Below are positions 34,416 through 43,434 of a stretch of 64,000 nucleotides of DNA, piece by piece. The first letter of the stretch is position 1; every line of letters begins with the position of its first letter. The stretch is from JAMXLG01 sp963818925 (GTDB taxonomy: Bacteria; Vulcanimicrobiota; Vulcanimicrobiia; Vulcanimicrobiales; Vulcanimicrobiaceae), in contig CAWFTN010000001.1 of the NCBI GenBank assembly GCA_963818925.1, forward strand, positions 1,240,001 to 1,304,000. The letters are read 5' to 3'. The notes below the pieces were generated by a model, which was not told the origin of the DNA, made no database searches, and was given only the letters and a program-made list of their open reading frames with translations. The translations under genes were made by a program, and so were the position numbers.

Positions 34416-35272
34416 TTGCGCTGCTGCTGGTTGCAGCAACGTGCTGCGCGCCGGCGTTTGCGCAAGATCTGCAGCGTCTGACGGTTTCGCAGTTGACGCT
34501 TTCTACCGGCACGAACACACCGAAGGTAGAAGTTCCGTTCGATCTCATCGTGACGGCACGCGTTCGCGAGCGCGTTAGCGAACTGCGCAACATCGATCTG
34601 CCGCTTCTCGCCGAAGTTGAATTACTCGGCGACGAACATTCGGTCGTGAGCGATGCGGGTGGAACGACGTACACCGAACGCATTCGCGTTGTCGCGCATC
34701 ATAGCGGCATTATCACGATCGCGCCGGTTACGCTCGATGCAATCGATGCGCGCGACGGTAAGGCGAAACGGTATTCGTCGACTTCGCTCTCGCTTGCCGT
34801 AGGCGGCGGACTGGCGCCGCCCGGCTTTTCACGGACACAAGGGTTTGCCGAGTCCGCTCGCAGCGTCATCGTGTGGGCGATCTGGATTGCGCTGCTCGTG
34901 TTGCTGGCATTTTTATTTCTGCGACGGCGTCCATCGCGTTCTCCACCGCAGCTTGCGCCCCAACCCGAGCCTGCGCCGCCGCCGGCGCCGCTTCCGACGT
35001 TCGAAGCGCGCTTACGCGACGCTCGAACCGTCCTTGGGGCCGAGCGAACGCGTCCGGCGGTGGTGCGCGTTCGAACGATGGTACGTGAAATGGTCGGCGC
35101 AAGCGATGCCGAAACGCTCGCTGATGTCCTACGTCGAATCGACCCGGAAGAGCGTCCGATGCGCGCATTGCTCTTCGCGTTGGAACGCGCGGCGTTCACG
35201 CACGACGGCGATCTCGGTCATGCGATCGATCGCGTGATCGGCCAACTCGACGACATGGTCGGTACAGCGTGA
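34394..35272 (+). CDS. BatD-like membrane protein
   Basis: 292 residues. A signal peptide (ALVALLLVAATCCAPAFAQ) leads to an extracytoplasmic beta-rich region with ERIRVVAHHSGIITIAPVTL, typical of the BatD N-terminal repeats. A membrane helix follows near residues 158-175 (IVWAIWIALLVLLAFLFL), then a Pro-rich stretch and a cytoplasmic helical tail. It is shorter than most BatD proteins, which carry several repeats. It overlaps carA by 22 bases and the MoxR gene by 4. With the next three genes it forms a Bat/MoxR module, usually tied to envelope stress or protein assembly. Confidence 0.7.
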   Translation: MAFVRALVALLLVAATCCAPAFAQDLQRLTVSQLTLSTGTNTPKVEVPFDLIVTARVRERVSELRNIDLPLLAEVELLGDEHSVVSDAGGTTYTERIRVVAHHSGIITIAPVTLDAIDARDGKAKRYSSTSLSLAVGGGLAPPGFSRTQGFAESARSVIVWAIWIALLVLLAFLFLRRRPSRSPPQLAPQPEPAPPPAPLPTFEARLRDARTVLGAERTRPAVVRVRTMVREMVGASDAETLADVLRRIDPEERPMRALLFALERAAFTHDGDLGHAIDRVIGQLDDMVGTA

Positions 35273-36195
35273 GTTCTTCTCCGCGCGCGCTTTCCGATGC
35301 GCTGCATCGCACGATCGTCGGCCAGAAGGCCGTCGTCGAAGCGCTGATCCTGGGACTTCTGGCAAACGGACATGTCTTGCTTGAAGGACCGCCCGGACTA
35401 GCAAAAACGCTCGCATGCCGCGCGCTTGCAGCCGCGCTCGACGGTGAATTCAAACGCATTCAATTCACGCCGGATTTATTGCCGAGCGACATCGTCGGCA
35501 CGCGCATTTTCGATCAGCACGAGAGCCGTTTCTCGACCGTTTTGGGACCCGTCTTTGCCAATGTGGTCCTTGCGGACGAGATCAATCGCGCACCGGCGAA
35601 AGTGCAATCTGCGCTGCTCGAAGCAATGCAGGAACGTCAAGTTACAATCGGTCCACAGACGCACGCACTGCCCGATCCGTTCCTCGTTATGGCGACGATG
35701 AATCCGCTCGATGCCGAAGGCACCTACGCGCTTCCCGCAGCGCAGATGGACCGGTTCCTGATCAAGGTCGACGTCTCGTATCCCAGCCGCGACGAAGAGC
35801 TCGAGATTCTCGAGCGGTTCGCGGTTGCCGAAACGCAGCCGGTGCATGCCGTAGCGAGCCTTGCCGACGTGCGCGCGTGGCGTGAAGCCGCGCATGCGAT
35901 CCACTTGGACGAGAAAGTGAAACGGTATATCGTCGAACTCGTCACCGCGACGCGTGAACGTGAGACGCAGTATGTCGATTATGGTGCGAGTCCGCGCGCG
36001 ACACTTGCAATCGCACATCTCGCGCGCGCACGAGCGCTGCTGGACGAACGCGATTTCGTGCTGCCCGACGACGTTCGCGCCGTCGCGCCGCTCGCACTGC
36101 GTCATCGCGTGGGCTTCAACTTTCGGGTTACTACAGAGAATCTCGGGTCATCGCGGCTGCTCGATCGCCTCATCGCGAGCGTGCCGGTGCCCTAA
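35269..36195 (+). CDS. MoxR-family AAA+ ATPase
   Basis: 308 residues, GTG start inside the preceding stop. Walker A is GPPGLAKT at 40-47, Walker B LADEINRAP at 101-109, then the MATMNPLDAEGTYALPAAQMDRF sensor region. The C-terminal AAA lid (ATLAIAHLARARALLDERD) is complete. MoxR proteins act as chaperones that activate partner proteins, often one with a VWA domain such as the gene at 36989. It abuts the DUF58 gene with one shared base. Confidence 0.93.
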   Translation: MSSSPRALSDALHRTIVGQKAVVEALILGLLANGHVLLEGPPGLAKTLACRALAAALDGEFKRIQFTPDLLPSDIVGTRIFDQHESRFSTVLGPVFANVVLADEINRAPAKVQSALLEAMQERQVTIGPQTHALPDPFLVMATMNPLDAEGTYALPAAQMDRFLIKVDVSYPSRDEELEILERFAVAETQPVHAVASLADVRAWREAAHAIHLDEKVKRYIVELVTATRERETQYVDYGASPRATLAIAHLARARALLDERDFVLPDDVRAVAPLALRHRVGFNFRVTTENLGSSRLLDRLIASVPVP

Positions 36196-36992
36196 TGGCG
36201 TCGCTCACGCTGCGTGATGCGCTCTTACGCGGCAAACGCCGGCCGCGCCGTTTCGGAGCGGGATCCCCGACGACGTATCGCGGTGACGGCTACGAATTCG
36301 TCGAACTGCGCGCGTACGTTCCCGGCGACGACGTACGGCGCATCGACTGGGCGGCAACGGCGCGAGCCGGCGACTTGCAAACGCGCGTCGTCCTCGAAGA
36401 CGTTGCACTGACGCTCGCGGCATTCGTCGACGACTCCGCTTCGATGCGGGTCGGCCGCAAACGGCCGTTGCTCGAAGCAGCAAGCGAGGCACTCGACCTT
36501 TGGTACGGCAGCGCGCTCGGCGGCGACCGGACGCTGCGCATTGGACCGGAACGTGTCACTCATCCATCAGTGCCGGTCGACGTGCCGTTCGATCTCGAGC
36601 GGACCCTCGTAACGGCTCGCGCCGTTTTGCCGCGCGGCGCCGCGCTGGTCGCGATCGGTGATTGGTTTGACCTCGACGATCGTCACAGCGATCTCTTGGC
36701 CTCGCTCGCGGTGCGCTGCGACTGTACCGCGCTCATCGCGCGCGATCCATGGTACGGCGGCCTTCCACTTTCCGGGTTCGTACGCATCCGCGGTGCGGAA
36801 TCCGGACACGTTCGTACCTGGGTGGGCACGCGCGAGAGGCGCGCGTTTGCGTCTGCCGTGCGAGCGCGTGAAGCGAAGTTGCGTGAGATGCTCGCGTCGC
36901 TTGGGTGGCGTACCGGTATTCTCGAAGAGCACGACGGTGCAGCGGGACTGCTGGAGGCATTCGGTTTGAAGTCAGAGGCGCGAGTGCGTTGA
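36195..36992 (+). CDS. DUF58 domain protein
   Basis: 265 residues. YRGDGYEFVELRAYVPGDD followed by RRIDWAATARAGDLQTR is the DUF58 signature, and FVDDSASM is the first part of a degenerate VWA metal site. DUF58 proteins occur between MoxR and VWA genes and are thought to be adaptor or substrate proteins of MoxR. No signal peptide or membrane helix is seen, so it is cytoplasmic or peripherally bound. Confidence 0.92.
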   Translation: MASLTLRDALLRGKRRPRRFGAGSPTTYRGDGYEFVELRAYVPGDDVRRIDWAATARAGDLQTRVVLEDVALTLAAFVDDSASMRVGRKRPLLEAASEALDLWYGSALGGDRTLRIGPERVTHPSVPVDVPFDLERTLVTARAVLPRGAALVAIGDWFDLDDRHSDLLASLAVRCDCTALIARDPWYGGLPLSGFVRIRGAESGHVRTWVGTRERRAFASAVRAREAKLREMLASLGWRTGILEEHDGAAGLLEAFGLKSEARVR

Positions 36993-37903
36993 GTTTCGAT
37001 CATCCTGCTTATCTGATTCCCGCGGTGATTCTCGCCGTGGCTGTGTGCGCGCTGCTATTTGCGGCGCAGCGCCGGATGACCGCGCGCGACCTCGTTTATT
37101 CGAACGTAGCATTTTTTACCGATGCCGTGACGCCGCGTCCATGGATCGGCCGGGCGTTCAACGCAACATGGATCGTTGCGCTGACGCTTGGCGCATTTGC
37201 CGTCGCGGGACCGCACGTTCGCATGCCGGTGCCCGCGCGCGACGGTTCGGTGTTTGTTTGCATCGACACGTCGGGGTCGATGGAGTCAACGGATGTGACG
37301 CCGACGCGCGCGGGCGCGGCAAAGTCGGCAGCCGACGCGTTCATTGATGCGTCGCCTCGCGGTACTCGTGTCGGCATCATCGCCTTTTCGAGCGGCGCCG
37401 CGGTGATCCAACCGCTATCCGCCGATCGCGCAACCGTGAAGTCTGCGCTCGATGAGATTCCGACTCCGAACGGCGCGACGGCAATCGGCGACGCGTTGCA
37501 ACTCGCGGCGCGAAATCTTCCGCCGGCCGGGCATCGCGTCGTTATTCTCATCACCGACGGCGTGAACAACGCGGGAAGCGATCCGCAAGAGATGGCGGCA
37601 TACCTCGGTGCGCATCACATTCCGGTGTACACGATCGGCATCGGAACTCCGAACGGCGACATCATCGGCGGCGAGCAGTCCACGATCGACGAAGATGCAT
37701 TGCGGTCGTACGCGGATGCAAGCGGAGGCGCATACGCGCGCGCCGAGAACGCCTCGCAACTGCGATCGGCACTCGCACATCTTGGCGGCGTCACGATGCT
37801 GCAACAGCGCGACGTGGCAATGGCGTTGCCCTTCGCGGCCATCGCCGGAGGACTGTTGGTGCTCGCGATGATCACCGGTTTTGCAACGGGGAGAGTACCG
37901 TGA
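36989..37903 (+). CDS. BatA-like VWA domain membrane protein
   Basis: 304 residues from the TTG at 36989, which overlaps the DUF58 stop as TTGA; a longer frame from 36905 lies within the previous gene. Helix 1 is near 9-25 (LIPAVILAVAVCALLFAA) and a second near 60-74. The VWA domain follows with a complete metal site (DTSGS at 93-97, later ITDGVNNAGS). A C-terminal helix (FAAIAGGLLVLAMITGFA) ends the protein. It is probably the partner of the MoxR ATPase. Confidence 0.9.
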   Translation: MSFDHPAYLIPAVILAVAVCALLFAAQRRMTARDLVYSNVAFFTDAVTPRPWIGRAFNATWIVALTLGAFAVAGPHVRMPVPARDGSVFVCIDTSGSMESTDVTPTRAGAAKSAADAFIDASPRGTRVGIIAFSSGAAVIQPLSADRATVKSALDEIPTPNGATAIGDALQLAARNLPPAGHRVVILITDGVNNAGSDPQEMAAYLGAHHIPVYTIGIGTPNGDIIGGEQSTIDEDALRSYADASGGAYARAENASQLRSALAHLGGVTMLQQRDVAMALPFAAIAGGLLVLAMITGFATGRVP

Positions 37904-38541
37904 ACTTGGAATCAAGCCGCGCGGCTTATGCAGGCGGCGTCGACCTGCTCGAATCGGCGGCATTACACAACCCGATCGAACAGCTTCGCGAATGGCTCGA
38001 ACTTGCATATGCGACGCCTGCGATTCAAGAAGCAAACGCGATGTGCGTTGCGACGGCGGCCCGAGACGGGACGGTCTCCGCGCGCATGGTGCTCTTACGC
38101 GGGCTCGACGAACGCGGACTCGTGTTCTTTACCTCGTACGGAAGTCGCAAAGGCCGGCAGATTGCGGAGAATCCTCGCGCCGCGGTGACGTTTTACTGGC
38201 CCCCGATTCATCGTCAAGTGCGTGTCGAAGGCGCGGTGTCGCAAGTGCCCGAGGACGAGTCGGATTCGTATTTTGCGTCGCGTCCGCGCGGCCACCAGCT
38301 TTCCGCTTGGGCATCTGAACAAGACGAACCCGTTGAAGAGCGCGAGGTGCTCGACGAGCGACTCGGTCATTTTGCCGAACGCTTCGAAGGCGAGGACGTG
38401 CCGCGTCCGCATTCATGGGGCGGCTACCTGATCGCGCCGGATCGTTTCGAATTCTGGCAAGGACGAGAAAACCGCATGCACGACCGCTTGGAATATCTTC
38501 GCGAAGGACGGACATGGAAGATCGTGCGTTTGCAGCCGTAG
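37900..38541 (+). CDS. pdxH: Pyridoxamine 5'-phosphate oxidase
   Basis: 213 residues, GTG start overlapping the previous stop by 4 bases. It oxidises pyridoxine or pyridoxamine phosphate to pyridoxal phosphate with FMN. VSARMVLLRGLDERGLVFFT, SRKGRQIAENPRAAVTFYW and RQVRVEGAV bind FMN and substrate. The C-terminus WQGRENRMHDRL and the final VRLQP match PdxH precisely. It was probably recruited to the operon by chance; no other vitamin B6 gene is near. Confidence 0.95.
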   Translation: MNLESSRAAYAGGVDLLESAALHNPIEQLREWLELAYATPAIQEANAMCVATAARDGTVSARMVLLRGLDERGLVFFTSYGSRKGRQIAENPRAAVTFYWPPIHRQVRVEGAVSQVPEDESDSYFASRPRGHQLSAWASEQDEPVEEREVLDERLGHFAERFEGEDVPRPHSWGGYLIAPDRFEFWQGRENRMHDRLEYLREGRTWKIVRLQP

Positions 38542-38562
38542 CAAATGCGGAACGCTTTTCTC

Positions 38563-38763
38563 ATGGGCGAACATAAACGCGACCGCGACGGCGAGATCTT
38601 TCAGAACGACACAACCGACAACGAGGGCGCGCATCCGCCGGCACGCGAGCAAGCATCCCACCACTTGCGGCCGGACGGCGGCATCGATTCCCAAGAGGCG
38701 GATGCGAAGAATCCGGACTTCGCTGAAGAGCTCAAGAAAAGCGGGCACCCGTCAGGCCACTGA
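38563..38763 (+). CDS. Small hydrophilic hypothetical protein
   Basis: 66 residues from the ATG at 38563 (or 72 from 38545). The product is very polar (GEHKRDRDGEIFQND, then HHLRPDGGIDSQEADAKNPDF), with no helix or metal motif. It lies 21 bases after pdxH and 42 before the STAS gene. It resembles unnamed small bacterial stress-type proteins only in composition. Confidence 0.45.
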   Translation: MGEHKRDRDGEIFQNDTTDNEGAHPPAREQASHHLRPDGGIDSQEADAKNPDFAEELKKSGHPSGH

Positions 38764-38805
38764 GCGCGGTGTTTACGGGACGCTTGCGTGGGGTACGCCC
38801 GAGAC

Positions 38806-39123
38806 ATGGAAAGCATCGGTCAAACCGGACCGAGCTTGACGATCGAACGCCAGGACGGGGCAACGAGCGTACTGCTCGCCGGTGAATGGGATCTCTGCGA
38901 GGCGCCGCAATTACGCGAAGCGCTGGACGGAATCAACGCGGCAGAACACGTGCTCTTCGACCTCGCCGGCATCACTCATCTGGACTCATCTACACTGCGC
39001 GTCTTCGCCGAGTTCAAGCATCGATCGATGAGCTTAGGCGGAAGTACGGCAATCTATTACGGCGGCAACGAGCGCGCACGCAGACTCATGGGCCTAAGCG
39101 CAGTCGCAACGCTTCTGCACTAA
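38806..39123 (+). CDS. STAS-domain anti-anti-sigma factor
   Basis: 105 residues from the ATG at 38806; a GTG at 38788 would add six. SVLLAGEWDLCEAPQLREAL is the start of a STAS domain and HLDSSTLRVFAEF carries the Ser that an RsbW-like kinase phosphorylates. It would bind the kinase encoded 39 bases downstream and free its sigma factor or other partner. No sigma factor gene lies in the window. Confidence 0.85.
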   Translation: MESIGQTGPSLTIERQDGATSVLLAGEWDLCEAPQLREALDGINAAEHVLFDLAGITHLDSSTLRVFAEFKHRSMSLGGSTAIYYGGNERARRLMGLSAVATLLH

Positions 39124-39162
39124 TTCGATTGCCGCTCTCCAACGGCGGGTATCCCGGAGTAC

Positions 39163-39558
39163 ATGTGGCATCTCCACGCAGACAAACCCGAAGATGCGTT
39201 GCGGGAACGCGCTCGATTCCTCGCTGCGCTAGCCACTGAGAGCGGCACCTCCGACTTCGATCGCTTCGCGGCGCAACTAATCTACACCGAGTTAATCGGC
39301 AACGTCATGCGCCACGCGCGCGGGCCGGTCGATATCCAGTTGCGCTGCGTCGACGGAAAAGCGCTGCTGCATGTCTTCGATCGCGGAGACGGCTTCGTGC
39401 TCAACACATCCTTGCCGCAAGCACCGCTCCAAGAGAGCGGCCGAGGCCTGTTTCTCGTGAGCCGTTTTGCGGAGCGCGTGAACGTCCATAATCTGGAAGG
39501 ACACGGCACCTGCGTGAGCGCTGTTTTCGAAGTCGGGAGGCACGCTCACGTAACGTAG
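39163..39558 (+). CDS. RsbW-like serine kinase/anti-sigma factor
   Basis: 131 residues. The HATPase_c_2 fold is complete: QLIYTELIGNVMRHARG is the N box, VFDRGDGF the G1 box, and ESGRGLFLVSRFAERVNV the G2 part. It should bind ATP, phosphorylate the STAS protein, and hold a sigma factor or another target. It is the last gene before carB, 19 bases away. Confidence 0.87.
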   Translation: MWHLHADKPEDALRERARFLAALATESGTSDFDRFAAQLIYTELIGNVMRHARGPVDIQLRCVDGKALLHVFDRGDGFVLNTSLPQAPLQESGRGLFLVSRFAERVNVHNLEGHGTCVSAVFEVGRHAHVT

Positions 39559-39577
39559 CCAATCCACCCTCCCCAGC

Positions 39578-42500
39578 ATGCCCCGCCGTAATATCATGGT
39601 CATCGGATCGGGACCGATCATTATCGGTCAGGCCGCCGAATTTGACTACGCGGGCGTTCAGGCGTGCCGCGCACTTCGTGAGGAAGGCCACCGCGTCGTC
39701 CTCGTCAACTCCAACCCCGCAACGATCATGACGGACCCCGAGGTAGCCGACGCCGTTTATCTCGAGCCGCTCACGGTTGCATCGGTTGAGCAGATCATCG
39801 CGCGCGAGCGCCCCGACGCCCTCTTGCCGACGCTCGGCGGACAAACAGGATTAAATCTGGCGGTGGAGCTCGATGACGCCGGCGTGTTGACACGCCACGG
39901 CGTTGAATTGCTCGGTACGCCGGTCGATACGATAAAACTCGCAGAAGACCGCGAACGCTTCAAAGACAAAATGCTCGAGATCGGCGAGCCCGTCGCCGAG
40001 AGCGAGATCGTTACATCCATCGATCAGGGTGTTGCGTTTGCGCAACACTCCGGTTATCCGCTGGTCGTCCGTCCGGCATACACGCTCGGCGGTACCGGCG
40101 GCGGCGTCGTCTACAACGAAGACGAACTGCGCGAGCGCCTCGATGCCGGGCTGAACGCCTCGCTCATCCATCAAGCGCTGCTCGAAACGTCGCTTTTGGG
40201 ATGGAAAGAGATCGAGTACGAAGTGCTGCGCGACGGTGCGGACAATTGCATCATCGTCTGCAACATGGAGAACATCGATCCCGTCGGGGTCCACACGGGC
40301 GACTCGATCGTCGTCGCACCTTCGCAGACGCTCTCCGACGTCGAATACCAAATGCTGCGCAGCGCGTCGCTTAACGTGATTCGGGCGCTGAACGTGCAAG
40401 GCGGATGCAACATTCAATTCGCGCTGCATCCGACCAGCATGCAGTACGCGATCATCGAGGTGAATCCGCGCGTTTCACGCAGTTCCGCCCTCGCATCCAA
40501 AGCGACCGGATATCCCATCGCAAAGATTTCCACCCGCATCGCGCTCGGGCAAACGCTCGACGAGATTCCGAACCCGGTAACGGGCGTGACCAAAGCGGCA
40601 TACGAACCGACGTTGGACTATTGCGTCGTCAAAATTCCGCGCTGGCCGTTCGATAAGTTTCCGCTCGCGGATACGCTGCTCGGCACGCAGATGAAGTCAA
40701 CGGGCGAAGCGATGGGCATTGGCCGCACGTTCCGCTCCGCACTGATGAAAGCGGTACGCGGGCTCGATCTCAAACGCGACCGGCTCACGGGCGGCGAGTA
40801 TACCGAGTGGAGTATCGCCGAACTCGAAGAGATCGTCGTAAAACCGACGGACGAACGGCTTTTCGCCGTGGCTGAACTTTTGCGTCGCGCGCAAGGTGAG
40901 GCACGCGATGCCGCGGTCGAGCGCATTCACGCGCTCTCCGCGATCGATCGTTTTTGGCTCTACGAAATCATCGCGATCGTCGAAGCGGAAGAAGCGGGTG
41001 AGCCGGTTGAGCCCGGCGAGCCGTCGTTCCGCATGGTGGACACCGCCGCTGCCGAGTTTCCCGCGCGCTCGCCGTACTACTATCTCTCGCACGGCGAGAT
41101 GGATGAGATCCGGCCCAGTCCGAACGAGGCGGTCGTCGTCGTCGGCAGCGGACCGATTCGCATCGGTCAAGGGATCGAATTCGATTACAGCTGCGTGCAC
41201 GCCGCGTGGGCGCTCCGCGACGCCGGTAAATCACCGGTAGTCATCAACAACAATCCGGAGACGGTTTCAACCGACTTCGATATCTCCGACGTGCTCGTCT
41301 TCGAGCCGCCGGGGCCCGACGAGGTCGAAGCGACGTATCGCGGCACCAATGCGAGCGGCGTCATGCTGACGTTCGGCGGACAAACCGCGATCAACCTTGC
41401 CGCGGAATTGTCGCGCCGCGACGTACGCATCATCGGCAGCGACCGCGCGAGCCTCGACATGGCGGAAGACCGTGCGCAGTTCGACGCTGCATTGCAGCGC
41501 TTAGGCGTCGCGCGTCCGCTAGGCCGCGCCGCAACGAGTTTCCGCGAAGCGCGTGTGTTTGCGCGCGAACTGGGGTTTCCGGTCCTCGTGCGTCCAAGTT
41601 TCGTGCTCGGCGGACGCGCGATGGAGATCATCTATAACGAAGGCCAACTCGCGTCGTACGCGGAATCGGCGCCCCCGATTCTTCCCGGTGCGCCGCTGCT
41701 CGTCGATAAATATCTTCGCGGTCTCGAGGTTGAAGTCGATGCCGTCTTCGACGGCGACGATATTCTGATTCCAGGTATTTTCGAGCACATCGAACGCGCG
41801 GGAATTCACTCCGGCGATTCGATCAGCGTCTACCCTACGCAGACGATCGACGGAGCGATGACGCAACGCATCGTCGACGTGACGACCGCGATCGCGTCGG
41901 AACTGCGCATTCGCGGATTGATCAACATCCAGTTCGTCGTGCACGAAGGCGATCTGTACATCATCGAAGCGAATCCGCGCGCGAGCCGCACGGTGCCGAT
42001 CATCCAGAAAGCGACCGGCGTAAACATGGTCGCTGCCGCAACACGCATCGCACTCGGCGAGAAGCTTCGCGACATGGAGTACGGCACTGGGCTGCATCCG
42101 CGCACGCCGTACGTCGTCGTCAAAGTACCGGTCTTTTCGTTCTCGAAGATGCGCGGCGTCGAAACGATTCTCGGCCCGGAAATGAAGTCGACCGGTGAAG
42201 TGCTCGGCATCGACGATACGTTTGCCGGAGCGTTGCGCAAGGGATTCATCGGCGCGGGTGTGCGTCTGCCGGGGAGCGGCGGACGTATTCTCGTTACGAT
42301 CGCCGACGAAGAGAAGCATGCATCGTTGCCGATTCTTCGCCGTTACGCGGATTTAGGACACACGCTCGTCGCCACACCCGGCACACGCGCGGTGCTTGAA
42401 GACGCCGGCGTTCCGTGCGAACCGATCAATAAGATCTCCGACGGTTCACCGCACGTGCTCGACGTGATCCATCAACGCAAAGTCGACCTCGTGATCAACG

Positions 42501-42682
42501 ATGCAAAGGGGCCGCGCGAAATCTCCGACGGCTATCGCATCCGCCGTGCGGCGGTTGAGAGCGGCATCGCGTGTCTCACGTCGCTCGACACGGCAAAAGC
42601 GCTCGTGACCGCGCTTGAAACGGTTCCCGGTCCGCCTCGCTCGCTCCAGGAGTACCGTACCGCCGCAGGCGTTCGCGTCTAA
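39578..42682 (+). CDS. carB: Carbamoyl-phosphate synthase large subunit
   Basis: 1034 residues, slightly short of the usual 1070. It joins bicarbonate, ammonia and two ATP to carbamoyl phosphate for pyrimidines and arginine. Two homologous ATP-grasp halves are present (VIGSGPIIIGQAAEFDYAG near residue 7 and VVGSGPIRIGQGIEFDYSC near residue 522). The C-terminal MGS-like domain (HTLVATPGTRAVLEDAGVPC) is the allosteric part. It lies 5 kb from carA and one base before the gene at 42682. Confidence 0.97.
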   Translation: MPRRNIMVIGSGPIIIGQAAEFDYAGVQACRALREEGHRVVLVNSNPATIMTDPEVADAVYLEPLTVASVEQIIARERPDALLPTLGGQTGLNLAVELDDAGVLTRHGVELLGTPVDTIKLAEDRERFKDKMLEIGEPVAESEIVTSIDQGVAFAQHSGYPLVVRPAYTLGGTGGGVVYNEDELRERLDAGLNASLIHQALLETSLLGWKEIEYEVLRDGADNCIIVCNMENIDPVGVHTGDSIVVAPSQTLSDVEYQMLRSASLNVIRALNVQGGCNIQFALHPTSMQYAIIEVNPRVSRSSALASKATGYPIAKISTRIALGQTLDEIPNPVTGVTKAAYEPTLDYCVVKIPRWPFDKFPLADTLLGTQMKSTGEAMGIGRTFRSALMKAVRGLDLKRDRLTGGEYTEWSIAELEEIVVKPTDERLFAVAELLRRAQGEARDAAVERIHALSAIDRFWLYEIIAIVEAEEAGEPVEPGEPSFRMVDTAAAEFPARSPYYYLSHGEMDEIRPSPNEAVVVVGSGPIRIGQGIEFDYSCVHAAWALRDAGKSPVVINNNPETVSTDFDISDVLVFEPPGPDEVEATYRGTNASGVMLTFGGQTAINLAAELSRRDVRIIGSDRASLDMAEDRAQFDAALQRLGVARPLGRAATSFREARVFARELGFPVLVRPSFVLGGRAMEIIYNEGQLASYAESAPPILPGAPLLVDKYLRGLEVEVDAVFDGDDILIPGIFEHIERAGIHSGDSISVYPTQTIDGAMTQRIVDVTTAIASELRIRGLINIQFVVHEGDLYIIEANPRASRTVPIIQKATGVNMVAAATRIALGEKLRDMEYGTGLHPRTPYVVVKVPVFSFSKMRGVETILGPEMKSTGEVLGIDDTFAGALRKGFIGAGVRLPGSGGRILVTIADEEKHASLPILRRYADLGHTLVATPGTRAVLEDAGVPCEPINKISDGSPHVLDVIHQRKVDLVINDAKGPREISDGYRIRRAAVESGIACLTSLDTAKALVTALETVPGPPRSLQEYRTAAGVRV

Positions 42683-43434
42683 TGCGGAAACTCACGACGC
42701 CGCTCGAGCGCGTGCTCGATCTCAAAGACGAACCGCGTGTGTTCGTCTTGGGCGGCTCGGGCAGTAATCTGGGGTTCACGAATAGCTTTCGTACCGAGAA
42801 CGCAGCGATTACCGCGCGCGTCGTGCCGGTGGCGTGGACGCCGCTCGGCGTGGTCATCGGAAACACCTGGCAGAACGTCGGCATTGCGCTACACGGTCTG
42901 CTCGAATGGGTCGATCGTTCGTTTCCGCCCGAAGACGAGCGCGCGTTCGTGGCGCCGATGCGGGACATCGAATTGCTCGCCCGCGTGCAATGGCACGCGG
43001 AGCTGCCTGAGAAGCTGACCGATGAGTCTGTGCTCAACATTGAAGATGTGCCCGAAGAAATTGCGGAAGGGTTGAGTCATCCGCCGGCGGCGATCGTGCA
43101 ATGCGCGGCGTGCCGGCGCCTGTGCGTGAAAGACGAATTTGTCTGGAAAGAGAAGCAACTCTGCGCATGGGATTACCATTCGCAGGTCTTCGGCCGGCGT
43201 GGTCCATGGCGTGACGGCCCGTACGAAGAGCGTCATTTCGACACGCTGCCGACGTGCGCGTACGTCGCGCCGCAGCTGCTCGCCGAGATGAACGTCGAAG
43301 TCGTGCTCGCTACGAACGCAATCGTGGAAGAGACGGCGGCAAAAATTATCAACTTGTTGCTCGAATCCGAACCACAACGTCCGCACATGGCGGTGCGCAC
43401 CGGCGACGGCTTCACGGTCTTACGCGAGCTGTGA
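42682..43434 (+). CDS. Conserved-looking protein of unknown function with a Cys cluster
   Basis: 250 residues, sharing one base with carB and four (GTGA) with the next gene, so probably a real member of the operon. The N-terminal part (PRVFVLGGSGSNLGFTNSF) is Gly/Ser rich; VQCAACRRLCVKDEFVWKEKQLC near residues 139-161 looks like a metal-binding or ribbon site with four cysteines. I do not recognise the family. Position suggests no clear function; it could be a regulator or a redox-responsive protein. Confidence 0.75.
   Translation: MRKLTTPLERVLDLKDEPRVFVLGGSGSNLGFTNSFRTENAAITARVVPVAWTPLGVVIGNTWQNVGIALHGLLEWVDRSFPPEDERAFVAPMRDIELLARVQWHAELPEKLTDESVLNIEDVPEEIAEGLSHPPAAIVQCAACRRLCVKDEFVWKEKQLCAWDYHSQVFGRRGPWRDGPYEERHFDTLPTCAYVAPQLLAEMNVEVVLATNAIVEETAAKIINLLLESEPQRPHMAVRTGDGFTVLREL

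Noticed and set aside
43254..43430. An extended N-terminus of the penicillin-binding protein.
   Set aside because: It overlaps the previous gene and is Arg-rich; the GTGA overlap at 43431 is the natural start.
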